A stretch of 64,000 bases of DNA, taken from assembly GCF_030035675.1 (NCBI RefSeq), contig NC_084487.1, positions 90,778,486-90,842,485 of the forward strand, written 5' to 3'. The notes beneath the pieces were generated by a model. The model ran no database searches. It saw only the letters and a list, made by a program, of their open reading frames with translations, and had not been told where the DNA came from. Origin of the DNA: Rhineura floridana. Taxonomy: Eukaryota; Chordata; Lepidosauria; Squamata; Rhineuridae. The translations under genes and the position numbers were made by a program. Below are positions 21,363-31,803 of the stretch, piece after piece (positions within the stretch are counted from its first letter, which is position 1; each line of letters opens with the position of its first letter).

Positions 21363-21831
21363 TTTTATGATTTTATGACATCATTATGTATTTATGATAA
21401 TATCAGAAGCCTGATGATTTTGATTGCATAAATGTATTGTTATTCTTGACAGGGAGAGTCCCCCGATCACAGTGATATATCATACAGGGTACCCCAACAT
21501 ATATTTTGGGGTTCAGAGACATGTTTGGTTTGAAGTTGCTGTAGTTGTCAACTCTTCTTTTTTAGTGTTTTGAACTTTCAAGCAAATAAGGAACTGGGAA
21601 CTAGGAACCAACTTCAGCATCGTATCAGTTAAATAGATTAAACAGTCGCGGGGGCGGGGGCTGACGTTTTGGTGTATATCTCGGGAACCAGGCCACCTAG
21701 AAACTTATTTTTTTTTAAAATTGAAGCTGATAGTCCAGAGATTAAGGGGTGCTAGCCGGAGACCTGGAGGGGTCCCCCAAAAACCGGAGACTCTGGCTGA
21801 AAACCGGAGATCTGGTAATTCTAGTCTGGAA

Positions 21832-22394
21832 GCAAGTGTCCTGGTGGTTAGCTTTCTAGATGAATAGGCTCAATAGTTCAGTGCACATGAAACTCTGCAG
21901 TGGGAAAAGTGGTGGGAGTGCAAGAGGAGGTGGAGGCAGGAGAAAGGTTACTTACCCCTTCTCTTCACCACTTCTTGCCCCCTCTATCACACATGTAATT
22001 CTGCCATTAGGGTTACCTGTGAAAATCAGCCTAGCTTCATAAAAGAACATTGCTACTGCTACATAACTATGACATCTAGTGGAAGAAATGATATAGCACA
22101 TTTTCAGATATATCCATTTTGTTAGAATATCCTCAATGGCTGACAACATTACTTACATGTTTTTTAAAATCTCCAAAACAAATAGGCCTTGAGGTTGGTA
22201 TTGGCTGTGGAAGAAAAATACATTTCTTTGTGTAGATTTATTTTACATTATATGCATGATTCTATCATTTATAGTTCCAGCATTAGAGCTTTGTAAATTT
22301 ATACTTTCTGTGCTTTTTAAATGAACAATGTGCATTCTAAATTAACTGTTCACCTATTTACTGATTCATGCATAAGCCTTTAAGAATAACAACC
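21832..22394. other. No gene recognised
   Basis: Unassigned sequence between two DNA elements. Short ORFs at 21860-22149 have no domain. Confidence 0.4.
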
Positions 22395-22689
22395 TGTAGA
22401 ACCAGTGGCGTCACTAGGGTTGGTGTCACCCGGTGCGGTAACTCATGGTGTCACCCCCATGGACCTCCTCCCGTATCAGAACATACAGAATCCTTAGTAA
22501 TGTTTTTTGTACTAATGTTACTCGTAAATCGTAATTCCTGTATATCACTGAATGTAATGGCAATAGTAGTGACATAAACAACTAGTAAAATTAAAATTAC
22601 ACCTTTAAATTACAGTATCATACGCACAGCTCAAATTCTTGCTTTTATTACTAATGGGAGTTAATTATCTTGCATATGCCCATAGTAAA

Positions 22690-22766
22690 TTTTCAGATAC
22701 TTTCAGACCCTCAGCAATTTCCAAGTGGTCTATGTAGAAGAAAAGTTTGGGAACCCCTGGAATAAG
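22690..22766 (-). mobile_element. hAT-type terminal scrap
   Basis: On the minus strand it begins CAGGGGTTCCCAAACTTTTC, then TTCTACATAGACCACTTGG, a familiar hAT terminus also hinted at 34895 and 49585. Confidence 0.5.
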
Positions 22767-22879
22767 ACACCTGCTTATGTCCCTATGCTGCTCTCTCCCC
22801 TCATTTAGGTGCCTGGGATGCATGCGTGTGGACACACCTCCTTACAATATGGAAAGTGATTCTTAATAATAAGTCTCCA

Positions 22880-23310
22880 GACACAAAGTTACATAAGTGT
22901 TTATCAGTTGTTTAGTAGAAAATTCAGAGCTGCAGGGTCCCTTCATGATAGTTACAGCCATGTACACCCTTTTTTGCTCTTGGATTAAGAATGAGATCTT
23001 TGTTAATGCATTCTCTCACAACAACAAACATCTCTAGGAGCCAATCAGCATGAAAGTGGAGAGCGTTAGCAACTGAGAAGAGTCTTCTCAGTGGCTGACT
23101 CACCTCCTTTCACTCTGATTGACTCCAATCTGCAGAAAAGGCAAGGAAGCCTATTAGAAGACTCTTCTCCATGACTAACACACTCCCTTTTCATGCTGAC
23201 TGTAGGATGCTTGGAGACATAGGGACCCTGCTCCCAAAAAAACAGAGGGACTAAGATCCCCTGGGCGACTACCCTCCTGGTGCTTATGGACATGACCATA
23301 ATATATTTTG
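22880..23310 (-). repeat. ~400-bp dispersed repeat, copy 1
   Basis: The reverse complement matches 32935-33320: GCAGGGTCCCTT, AGGAGCCAATCAGCATGAAA, two GAGAAGAGTCTTCT palindromes and GGAGCAGGGTCCCTATGTCT are shared. The internal palindromic AAGACTCTTCTC blocks give it a folded layout typical of a non-autonomous DNA element. Confidence 0.7.
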
Positions 23311-24329
23311 TGACGTGCAAGTTCGACATTATTTATTAAGTGTGTTTAGGATTACACTGATGGCATTCCCAAATATGTACTTTCACACAGACTTTGGTTT
23401 TCCATAACACAATGTTTGTCCAAGCCTCCACACTTGGGGGGGGCACTGCTTGCACACCCCTTCCATAAGCACATCAAAGTTGGATACACACCTGAACCAA
23501 GACCCAGACAAAAGGGCACTCAAAACAAAAAGGTAATTACAGTGGCTGAGTAGATCTTGTACAGTGGTTATACTGACTGGACAGCCACTGTCCTTCACAT
23601 TTTACAAAATAGTTTTTCCTATACAAAGATTAAATTTCTGTGTATGAAAAAGTAATATATGAAGTGGTCTCAATAGTGAGAAAAGTAAACAAGTGAATGG
23701 TGTTCCAAATGTTTTTCATTCTCACATTATGAAGCTAGCTGCCAGATGATGTATCACCTTCGCTACGCATGCAGCATAGACTGAAAAAACAGTACCCAAG
23801 CCACCATTCAATATGTGCACGTGTTCTTTCCAACATGAATCTACAGGTCTCAAAAAGTAATGTGTGACATAGTCCTCAAACACGTTATAACATGCCTCAA
23901 ACATGGTCTCTTGTTCTACCAGCATGCCTTCACACCATCACTTTGCCAAAACATAAGGATAGGTAAATTGCTTTTAGGGAGGTTCACAATTATGATTTCC
24001 TATTTATTTAATCTAAAAATATTTAAAATACATAAAAACAGCCAGGGGAAGATATTGGAGAAATATAAAATAAATACAAATAAAAAAAGGAGAGGAAGGT
24101 GAAAAGACCTTAAATGTGCTACTCACCATCTCTCAGCCTATCCTCCCCTCAGGGTGAAAACAACGGAGAACCATGACCACCCCCAGGAAGAAGGGCACAC
24201 TTAAAATGTAGAGGAAAAAATCATCTACAGCCATAGTGTGAAATCACTTATTGGGACACAGTATGAAGAAATATTTATATAAACATGACTATCAAATATG
24301 TTTATGAATTACACAATCTGTAAAGATAT

Positions 24330-24398
24330 TTATAGTGCAATCCGATGTTTGTTTACTCAGAAGCAAGTCCCAATGTATTCAATGGGGCTTACTCAAAC
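24330..24398 (+). repeat. AATCC-type interspersed repeat
   Basis: AGTGCAATCCGATGTTTGTT, then TTCAATGGGGCTTACTC, belongs to the same family as the copy at 8680. Confidence 0.5.
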
Positions 24399-24424
24399 TG
24401 GGAAGTGTGCAGAGAACTACAGCC

Positions 24425-24838
24425 TCAAGTGATAAGGAACTTGTTCTTTCAACTTGTTCTTTTAAGTTGAGACCTTATCCAAGTCTGAGTCTGTGTTGGA
24501 ATTGCTTTTTAATGTGTTTTTAAACCTTTTCTTTGTTTTTTAAAAAATGTTTTTTTAAAGCTTTTAAAAATATTTTCAAAGATGTTTTAATATATTTTAA
24601 AGTCTGTTTTTATGATGTTTTAAAGGGCTTTTAGTGCTTTTGTTTGCCGCCCTGGGCAGAGCTTGGAAAAGTTACTTTTTTGAACTAGAGCTCCCATCAG
24701 CCTAATCCAGTGGCCATGTTGCCTAGGGCTGATGGGAGTTGTAGTTCAAAAAAGTAACTTTTCCAAGCTCTGGCCCTGGGCTACTACTGGGTGGTAGGGT
24801 GGGATATAAATCAAATAATAAATGAATAAACTTCATTC
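24425..24838 (+). mobile_element. L2-clade LINE 3' end, split by a hAT element
   Basis: The text TTTTAAGTTGAGACCTTATC, a TTTTTAAA-rich stretch, GCCGCCCTGGG, then after the insertion CTACTACTGGGTGGTAGGGT and an AT-rich tail. It is a close copy of 17286-17628. Confidence 0.8.
24657..24772. mobile_element. 116-bp palindromic hAT element
   Basis: Inverted ends CAGAGCTTGGAAAAGTTAC and GTAACTTTTCCAAGCTCTG are flanked by the exact 8-bp duplication gccctggg (24649-24656, 24773-24780). The interior is also nearly self-complementary (AACTAGAGCTCCCATCAG and CTGATGGGAGTTGTAGTT). The same element is at 63845. Confidence 0.92.
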
Positions 24839-25214
24839 ACCCAACCCAAAATTCAGAATCATGCCTCTTTAGGCTGTTTTCCAACTGTTTATTCTTGCTT
24901 TATGATTATTGGATTTTAAATGGCTTTATTTCTTGTTGTGAGCTGCCTTGGTTTCCAACCCTACCTTACAGGGTTGTTGGAAAGACTACACACACACACA
25001 CTGCAGATGTATAAATACATACAGCCCATATAATAGTTTATTGTCAAACCAGTTGGTCATTGCAGAAAAATCAGTATTAGTTTAAAAAAAATCAGTATTC
25101 GTTTCCTATAGAATAAAAACTGCAATACCTAAGTAAGCCCTGCCTAACTGCTTTAAAATAGGACTGGAGGAGGGGGGGACAGAAAGACAACACAAACACA
25201 ATTCTTTTTTACAT

Positions 25215-25328
25215 TCACTCCAAAGTCCCATTGATTTTCAGCACATTCATAACCATGTCTACTCAAAAGTAAATTCTATTGAATTCAATGGGATTTACTC
25301 TGGCGATATGGGATTAGCAATGCTTTTA
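25215..25328. repeat. AATCC-type interspersed repeat
   Basis: Contains CATGTCTACTCAAAAGTAAA, then TGAATTCAATGGGATTTACT, as in related copies across the window. Confidence 0.5.
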
Positions 25329-25601
25329 CCCCCACAAAAGCAAGTATTGGGAAGGTTTTGAAAACACTGCCCAGGATCTGACTCCTACACACAAGAGGGG
25401 AAAAAACTGAAATATATATACTTACCCAATTTATGAGATTTTCAGATAAACGGGGGGGGGGGACCAACATTTTCTGGCCTTGCAATGAGGTTTACTAGAC
25501 ACTGCCGCAGGTCAAACAAACACTTCACTGATTGACTGCAATCCTGAACGGGCGGGGTTAAAGCTACAAAGTGCTATACAGTAGTTTAAAAAAAGATTTA
25601 A

Positions 25602-25897
25602 CGGGGGCGGCTGACATTTTTATGTATATCTCGAGAACCGGACCACCTAGAAACTTATTTTTTTTTTAAAAAATAAAGCTGAGAATCACCCCCCTTTGAT
25701 GGTGTCGCCTGGTGTGGTCCGCACCCCCTGCACCCCCTAGTGACACCACTGGGGGGCGGCTGATGTTTTTATGTATATCTGGAGAACCAGACCACCTAGA
25801 AACTTAATTTTTTTAAAATTAAAGCTGAGAGTCACCCCCCCTCTGATGGTGTCACCTGGTGCAGTCCACACACCCCGCACCCCCCTAGTGACACCAC
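25602..25897 (+). repeat. ~148-bp tandem duplication of an element end
   Basis: Two adjacent units share GGGGGCGGCTGA, TATGTATATCT, ACCACCTAGAAACTTA, AAAGCTGAGA, CACCCCCC, TGATGGTGTC and the end CCCCTAGTGACACCACT. The first ~80 bp of the unit also occurs at 21649-21730 inside the other hAT-like element. Confidence 0.8.
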
Positions 25898-25905
25898 TGT
25901 AGAAC

Positions 25906-26234
25906 TAATCAAAAGTTGTCAGTGTTTTTACTGTAAGAAACAACTTCAGAATGCACCATTGGCTATATAATCCTTACAATTCTATAAAATCATCAGGCTT
26001 TCAAACCTAAACTTTTTACTTGGGAACTTCAAGATAGCAGTATGCACTATGTATAACGTATAGCAATGGGATGTCCTGCTCACCCTGATGCTTCTCTCCT
26101 TTTTCAGGTATGCAAGCCAAAGGCATGATGAATACCTATCACAATGGATATACACAAAATTTTACATGTCCTCATCATTTCAGATCAGCCAAGATAATCA
26201 TAACAGTATTGTTTAACATGTGTTATTTGTAATC
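25906..26234. other. No gene recognised
   Basis: Unassigned, AT-rich. Confidence 0.4.
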
Positions 26235-26535
26235 CTAACTATAGCTGATCTAGTATTTGATAGGGCCTTCTCAGTAGTGGCACCCTGTCTCTGGAACGAT
26301 CTCCCCTCTGAGCACCAATGTTGTTCACCTTTTGATGGCAGCTGAAGATGCATGGCTTTCCCAAGCCTTTGGTAGAATTTGAGTTAATATGTCAGTTTCT
26401 CAACCTTCTATCACTTGTTATTTATATGTATGTTGGGTTTTAGATGATGGTTTGTAGTTTAATACTTTTTTCTGTGCAAAGTGATGTTTGCACATGTTTA
26501 TGTTTAGCTGTTATTTTTAATCCTTCAAATTTTAT
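26235..26535 (+). mobile_element. LINE 3' fragment (L2-clade)
   Basis: Broken frames read a RAFSVVAPCLWNDLPSE-type motif (GGGCCTTCTCAGTAGTGGCA then CCTGTCTCTGGAACGATCTC). This parallels RAFSVAAPTIWNSLPMD of the copy at 29385. Confidence 0.6.
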
Positions 26536-26539
26536 TATA

Positions 26540-28265
26540 TTGGCCATGTTTGCATAGCTAAGTTCAGTCATGGTTTAGCATGAACACACTGGCTCCCAAG
26601 GAGGAGATTGCAGCTATTTTGCTACTTCCCTAGGCTTTTTAGGTTAGTGTTGCATGGCAGATAAGCCAAGTGTTGGTTTAGCATGTTGTCTGAATTAGGG
26701 ATCATAGTTAAGGTCTCTCCTCCTTAGCCATGATCTGTAACCAAGGATTGCCCTATGGTTACAGGATTGTAGTTAAGTAGGAGAAACCTTAACCATGATC
26801 CAGGTTTGGACAACACACTAAGCCAAAGCTTGGTTTAGCTGCCATCCCATGCTGACATAAAAAGCCTGGGGAGGAGCCAGAATGTTTGTGTCATCACAGT
26901 AAGCCATACTCTGGCTTATTGTGATGTGTGAACCAGGCAACTGTGTGATTAAGCTGCCCTGGAGCTATAAATCTTTGCTGATGGTGATGATAATAATATC
27001 TTCTATTTCTGGTCTTCATGGGGGAATGTTGTTGCATATGGAGGCAAAACGGTATGACCCATACCCAAGAGGGAGATACCAGCAGCCATGTTGCAGTTTG
27101 CAGAAATACATAAATTATTTGTAAAAGTGAAGAGAAGGTTCCTAAGGCCCCAGATAGGGAAATTCAGACTGCACATGTAGTTGTCCATGTGCAGAGCAGG
27201 GGATGAGTGAAAGAACACACTGGGGCCATTAAGCCACTGCCCAGCTAGCTCCACCCCTGTTCTCCCAACCTTCCCAGGCAGGAAGCTGTCCAGCATTGAG
27301 CCTGAGAAGGGACATCTTTGAAAGTGTAGATCAGGTTGGCTTTCAGCCAAAAGCTCTTCCTTCTCCAGCAGGAGGCTGAGGATGAATGCCAAAAAGTGCT
27401 TGATGGTGGGGATAGGTTGGCTGTCAGCCAGCTAACTCACACAAAGCTTCCCCTTTTGTAGTGGCACCTAGATTTTGGAGGCCTGTGTGGCTCCACTGTT
27501 GCCTCAGAGGGCAACTAAGATACTTTTATTTCAATTTGCATTTTGTTGCTGACATGAATGCAATCTGTTTCTGATGTTGCTTTTTTCTCATGTCATGTCT
27601 CTTCTGCTTGTTTTGCTGTGTCATATATTTTATTGGATATGCTTTATTGTTATTTTGGAGACCGCTTTTAATATCTTGCATTAAGATTAGGGTAAATATC
27701 TATCTAAATAACTTAAATACTGATTAAGCTAGTCCTGTCCACCTGAGTGTTCTTTTGATATATCCTTCCAACAAGGTAATCTGCTGTAGCTCATATTTGT
27801 CTGAGTCACACACAATGCTAAGCTGTAGTTTATTAAACCATGATTTAGTGTTATGTGTTAACTCAGCTGAGCAGCTTAACTATATTAACTATGGCTAAAG
27901 ATCACTCATTAATCAATGTTTCTAGGTGGTGTATAAACCTTGATTGACATTACCAAAGCTTAGCATTACATATGAACCTGCACCAGCTCCTTAACTATGG
28001 TTAAAGAGCTGTCATTGCCCAAAATCTACAGAGCCGTGAGTGAAGAGCAGCAAAAAATTCAATCCGCTTTCAAGCTTCAGCTGGTCTTGCTGGTGCTTTT
28101 AACTATTCTGTAATGTAATAAATCAAGGTTTAATTGATTGTCAGCAGATGCCTCAGTTTTAAATATGCTTTATTAACTGTGGTTAATGTTAATCATTATT
28201 AACACTAAACATTGTTTAGCAAAACATAGTAAACATGGTTTAGCGTTATGTGTGAACCAGGCCGT
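26540..28265. repeat. Cluster of GGTTTAGC/GTGTGAACCAGGC repeats
   Basis: The motifs TGGTTTAGC and TATGTGTGAACCAGGC, in both orientations, recur at about 26570, 26640, 26835, 26925, 27830, 27965 and 28235. One unit may span 26545-26945 with ends GGCCATGTTTGCATAG and GATGTGTGAACCAGGC. A second ends at 28262. They look like ends of non-autonomous DNA elements of one family. Between them (27000-27420) is unassigned sequence. Confidence 0.45.
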
Positions 28266-29098
28266 TGGATGGATCTCTTGGTTCTTTTTTGAGTGGAATT
28301 AATTGCATCATTGTGGAAAATTAATCCAAGAAAGCAGATCCCTATCCCCCACTCCCAACAAGTAGGGTAGGAGGGAAGGAATGAGTATGAATGTAATTAT
28401 TGAAATGTGAATTTTATTTGCCAGCTGATAATGTTTTTACACGTTTCAGATGAGAATCTGAAATGTTATTATATGTGATACGTATATTTCTTGCCACCTA
28501 TTGGTAGAAATGTACTGTTTGATGCCCTTGAAATATATGTTGTGATTTTTCTGTGGCACTGACAAATATTAAAGAGGTAAAAGCCAAGGCAAAGCAGCCA
28601 AACCAATTTATATTTCAAGAAGCAATGCAACAAAACTGAGTTGCTGAAATTCTACTCTGTAGATTTCACTGAGCTGATGTCTAGAAGCAACATTTCCAGT
28701 ACCACTTAAATATATGCATTCCTTTCCCCTGCACTGATAATGGCTAATTCAATTGTAACAGGAGCCATTTACTGGAGCTAATTTATATTACAGAAAGGCT
28801 TGGCTAGTAGTCTTCCCAGCTAAATCTCCAAATTAACTGTAAAGCATTAATATGATCAAATATTGAGCTTAGCCACAGTGACATAAAAGCCATTACATCT
28901 CATAAAAGCAAAAATGATGCTATTCCTGTAGTTTAGTTTCTTTGCTCATTTGGATTATATCCTGCTCCTTTGTAGACTGCAAGAGCACAGCCTGCACACC
29001 AGAGTTCTTTGGTACCTTGTCCTCGGAGTCAGCATCCAGGCCACTACTCAAGGCTGGTGATATGGTTACACCTACATAGCCATTCACTTATACAGTAT
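28266..29098. other. No gene recognised
   Basis: AT-rich sequence. It ends near CAGGGCTGCTGAGAGCTGGC (29099), which resembles a hAT terminus, but no partner end was found. Confidence 0.4.
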
Positions 29099-29384
29099 GC
29101 AGGGCTGCTGAGAGCTGGCACTGGACCCAGGGCAAAATGCATGATTGGACTTCCCTCCCTAAATCTTCCTACAAACCAAATGTTGCTACTTTCTTTAAAC
29201 AAGTTTTTAAGTGACTTGGGCTTAAATCAGGCTGAGAGAGATTGAAAATAAATGAAAAACACCAGAATGGGATAGTTAATGTATTTATTAAAATGACTGT
29301 TCACAAACTCAAGTGAAAATGAATAAACCCAACATTTTCGTACTACATCACTAAACTAATTAGTAGTGTTAATACATTAATACA
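29099..29384. other. Unassigned, possible hAT end
   Basis: CAGGGCTGCTGAGAG and GGACCCAGGGCAAAATGCAT resemble hAT termini. It could be one end of the hAT transposase fossil to the right, in the minus orientation. Not proven. Confidence 0.3.
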
Positions 29385-30142
29385 TTGGTATGCCGGGCAG
29401 TTTGGGGTCAATTGCGTCTCATCCGAAGGCTGCAACCCTACCTTCCTGTCCACCAGCTCCCACTCGTAGTACATGCTCTGGTCACCTCTCGTTTAGACTA
29501 CTGCAATGCGCTCTACGTGGGGTTACCCTTGAAAACAGTCCAGAAATTACAACTGGTACAAAACACGGCGGCTCGTTTACTTACGAATAGCCGCCGTTAT
29601 GATCATATTACCCCAGTGTTATACAATCTTCACTGGCTTCCAGTTATTTTCCGGGCTCAATTCAAGGTGTTGGTATTAACCTTTAAATCCCTATACGGTT
29701 TTGGCCCAGTATACCTGAAGGAGCGCCTCCAACATCATAAAGTGTGCCGCCCTACAAGATCTGCCACTCAGGGCCTTCTCTCGGTTCCACCGACTAAAGT
29801 GGCTAGGTTGGTGAGGACTCGAGAGAGGGCTTTTTCTGTGGCAGCCCCCACAATTTGGAACTCCCTCCCAATGGATCTTCGACATGCCCCTTCCCTAGAT
29901 ATATTTCGCCGGGGCCTGAAAACTTGGCTTTTCCATCAGGCCTTTACGACCTTTGAGACTTCCAAGGTGAACTAGTTCTAGAACTGTAATATGAACAATC
30001 TACTAAATACTGTAATTTTTACATTGTACTGTACTGGCTATATTGTTTATTGTATTTTATCATGTTTTATTGTACGCCGCCTAGAGTGGCCACTGGCTAG
30101 ATAGGCGGCCTATAAATTAAAGTTTATTATTATTATTATTAT
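29385..30142 (+). mobile_element. L2-clade LINE 3' end with open RT C-terminus
   Basis: One of the youngest-looking LINE copies here. An open frame of 196 codons at 29385-29975 covers the end of ORF2: VVHALVTSRLDYCNALYVGL, LQLVQNTAARLL, HITPVLYNLHWLPV, a RAFSVAAPTIWNSLP motif and LKTWLFHQAF, ending in a stop. These are the signature blocks of the L2 clade (Vingi and L2 are close and not separated here). The catalytic YADD part is absent through 5' truncation. The 3' UTR ends with CGCCGCCTAGAGTGGCC and an (ATT)n tail, as for L2-type insertions. It interrupts or abuts a hAT transposase fossil. Confidence 0.85.
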
Positions 30143-30344
30143 TTGAATTAAAATACAGTTTTTATGACTGATCATCAGTCTATTCATCTACAACACATTT
30201 AGCAGTGCTTTGCAGGCTTTTCTATTAGAAAATATTTCAATTATATAATCAAAGTTTAGTTTTCTTGCAATTTTTCATTCAATAGCCAAGGTTCTGAAAT
30301 CTATGAGGGTCTCTCGTCGCATAGCTGACCTGAGGCAGTTTTTA

Positions 30345-30412
30345 ACATAAAAAATTCCTTCCTTCCTGTTGGGAGGAAGGGCGGGATAGAAGAAGAGGAA
30401 GAGGAGGAGGAG
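30345..30412 (+). mobile_element. LINE tail with (GGA)n run
   Basis: CTGTTGGGAGGAAGGGCGGG followed by a GAAGAGGAGGAGG run is the L2-clade 3' end with its simple tail. Confidence 0.5.
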
Positions 30413-30655
30413 GAGCCTGCTAGATCAGGCCAATGGCCTATCTAGATCAGCATTCTGTTCTTACAGTGGCCAACCACCAGATGCCCATTATGGTAAGCCT
30501 GCAAGTGGGACCTGAGTGCAAGAGCACTCTCTCCTCCTGTGGTTTCTAGCAACATGTATTGAGAAGCATGCTGCCTTTGACCATGGAGGCAGAACATAGC
30601 CATTGTGGCTAGTAGCCATTTGTAGCCTTATCCTCCATGTATCCTCCATATAACA
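30413..30655 (-). mobile_element. CR1/L3-like LINE 3' UTR
   Basis: Matches 53040-53260: CTGGATCAGGCC-type start, GTGGCCAACCACCAGATGCC, GACCTGAGTGCAAGAGCACT and TAGTAGCCATTTGTAGCCTT are shared. Confidence 0.75.
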
Positions 30656-31431
30656 TGAGCCAGAGTGCTGAATGACCTCTCTGCTTCAGTTATAGTCACT
30701 GGAAGAGTGCAAAAGATTCACAGAACACAAACATTTGAAAATAATCTTGAAGTGTTAAGTTCATGAATCTTATTTAAGAGGTTCAGTGGTTCTAAAGTCA
30801 TGTCTGCAAAGTTAACCAAATGTATTGCTTTCAGATATTTCACTTCACACAAGTCTGTTGTGACATCAGCATGATACACTTCAGTAATGACTTGCATGTT
30901 TCTTTAGTCTGGTTTTTAGTCATCTTGGTGTATTTCCACAGAAACCCAAATTTCTCATCTAAAAGCTTCATAGCTTCATATTGAGTTTTAAGGCTGGAAA
31001 TTAGATTGTCAGCAATTACATTAAAAATATTTTGAATGTATCTTCTGGATCTCTGTTACTTCATCCAGGGTTTCATCATGAAATATGCAAATTTCTTTGG
31101 GTGTGCTAAGTGTATAGGCAAATTAATTCACAGTATTCATTAATGAGATATGAGACCAATCCTTACCCTGAATAGTGCTAGTGCATCTCTGTTCTTCTAC
31201 TTCAGCAGAATCTTCATTAGGTTTTTCTTCTTCTAGTAATGCTTGAGCATCCAACAACTGGCTTTCACTATCTCCCTCATCACCACATGATGATATTGAA
31301 ACAACGCCCAGGCTGAATAAACTTGCCTGACTTTTTTTATTGGTTTTATATATTTTTCTCACCGTTCTCTGCTCCAGGCTTATATTTTTGCTCCATAATG
31401 TTAATTTCGCTGTAAAACAATGCCAAAACAC

Positions 31432-31584
31432 ATGTAGACTTGCTCCAATGTGTGCTAGTCACAGACCAAACAATAAGAGTTGACATGCACACCCATCTAT
31501 TAGCTTTCTGTTTAAGCCCCATTGAACTCAGTGAGTGGGCAGGTAGAGAATTGTATAGTATGGCCCTTTTCAATTACATGATAA
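31432..31584. other. No gene recognised
   Basis: Short stretch between the hAT fossil and a SINE. It contains CCCATTGAACTCAGTGAG of the AATCC-type family. Confidence 0.35.
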
Positions 31585-31585
31585 T

Positions 31586-31803
31586 GTAGTGGTTAAGGTG
31601 TTGGACTACGACCTGGGAGACCAGGGTTCGAATCCCTACATAGCCATGAAGCTCACTGGGTGATCTTGGGCCAGTCACTGCCTCTCAGCCTCAGAGGCAG
31701 GCAATGGTAAACCCCCTCTGAATACCGCTTAGCATGAGAACCCTATTCATAGGTTCACCATAAGTCGGAATCGACTTGAAGGCAGTACATTTACATTTTT
31801 TAT
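31586..31803 (+). mobile_element. Sauria-type SINE (tRNA head, BovB-like tail)
   Basis: The head has an A box TAGTGGTTAAGG at 31587 and B box GGTTCGAATCC at 31625-31635. The tail (CACCATAAGTCGGAATCGAC, then TTGAAGGCA) matches the BovB 3' end at 63180-63215, the LINE known to mobilise this SINE class. It looks nearly full length. Confidence 0.85.

Larger units (their letters stand above)
20187..21823. mobile_element. Complete hAT-like non-autonomous element, 1637 bp
   Basis: The ends are TAGGGTTGCCAGGTC and ATCTGGTAATTCTA, an imperfect inverted pair. They are flanked on both sides by the exact 8-bp duplication gtctggaa (20179-20186 and 21824-21831), as hAT elements leave. Inside are three copies of a 21-bp GC-rich unit at about 20229-20297, an array of a 187-bp unit at about 20820-21362, and a terminal block repeating CCGGAGA. 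No transposase is visible. The ORF at 20901-21347 lies on the array and is a by-product of it. The termini resemble those of the palindromic elements at 45610 and 48391. Confidence 0.82.
22403..25897. mobile_element. 3.5 kb hAT-like element with nested insertions
   Basis: It starts CAGTGGCGTCACTAGGG and ends CCCCTAGTGACACCAC, an inverted pair. The exact 8-bp flank tgtagaac is found on both sides (22395-22402 and 25898-25905). The right end is duplicated: the block from GGGGGCGGCTGA through CTAGTGACACCAC occurs at about 25602-25749 and 25751-25897. Inside are a shared ~400-bp repeat (22880-23310), a LINE end (24425-24838) with a 116-bp hAT element in it, and short repeats. No transposase is recognised. 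Confidence 0.7.
30170..31425 (-). pseudogene. hAT transposase fossil (TTF/ZMYM1-like type)
   Basis: Minus-strand pieces follow transposase order. Near 31400 is MEQKYKPGAEN, the KYKSGAxKRK-like start before a TTF zinc finger. An acidic segment follows (ESQLLDAQALLEEEKPNED, 31150-31300). At about 30900-31040 is VIADNLISSLKTQYEAMKLL then DEKFGFLW, like the central region. At about 30170-30345 is a C-terminal dimerisation-like block (LNFDYIIEIFSNRKACKALL). Frames are broken by stops and by an inserted LINE tail and CR1 piece (30345-30650). Length and domain order fit an old autonomous hAT copy. It makes no protein now. A domesticated gene is unlikely given the breaks. Confidence 0.55.

Noticed and set aside
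31586-31660. tRNA gene
   Set aside because: A and B boxes are present but the sequence continues into a SINE body and BovB tail, and the tRNA arms do not fold well by eye.
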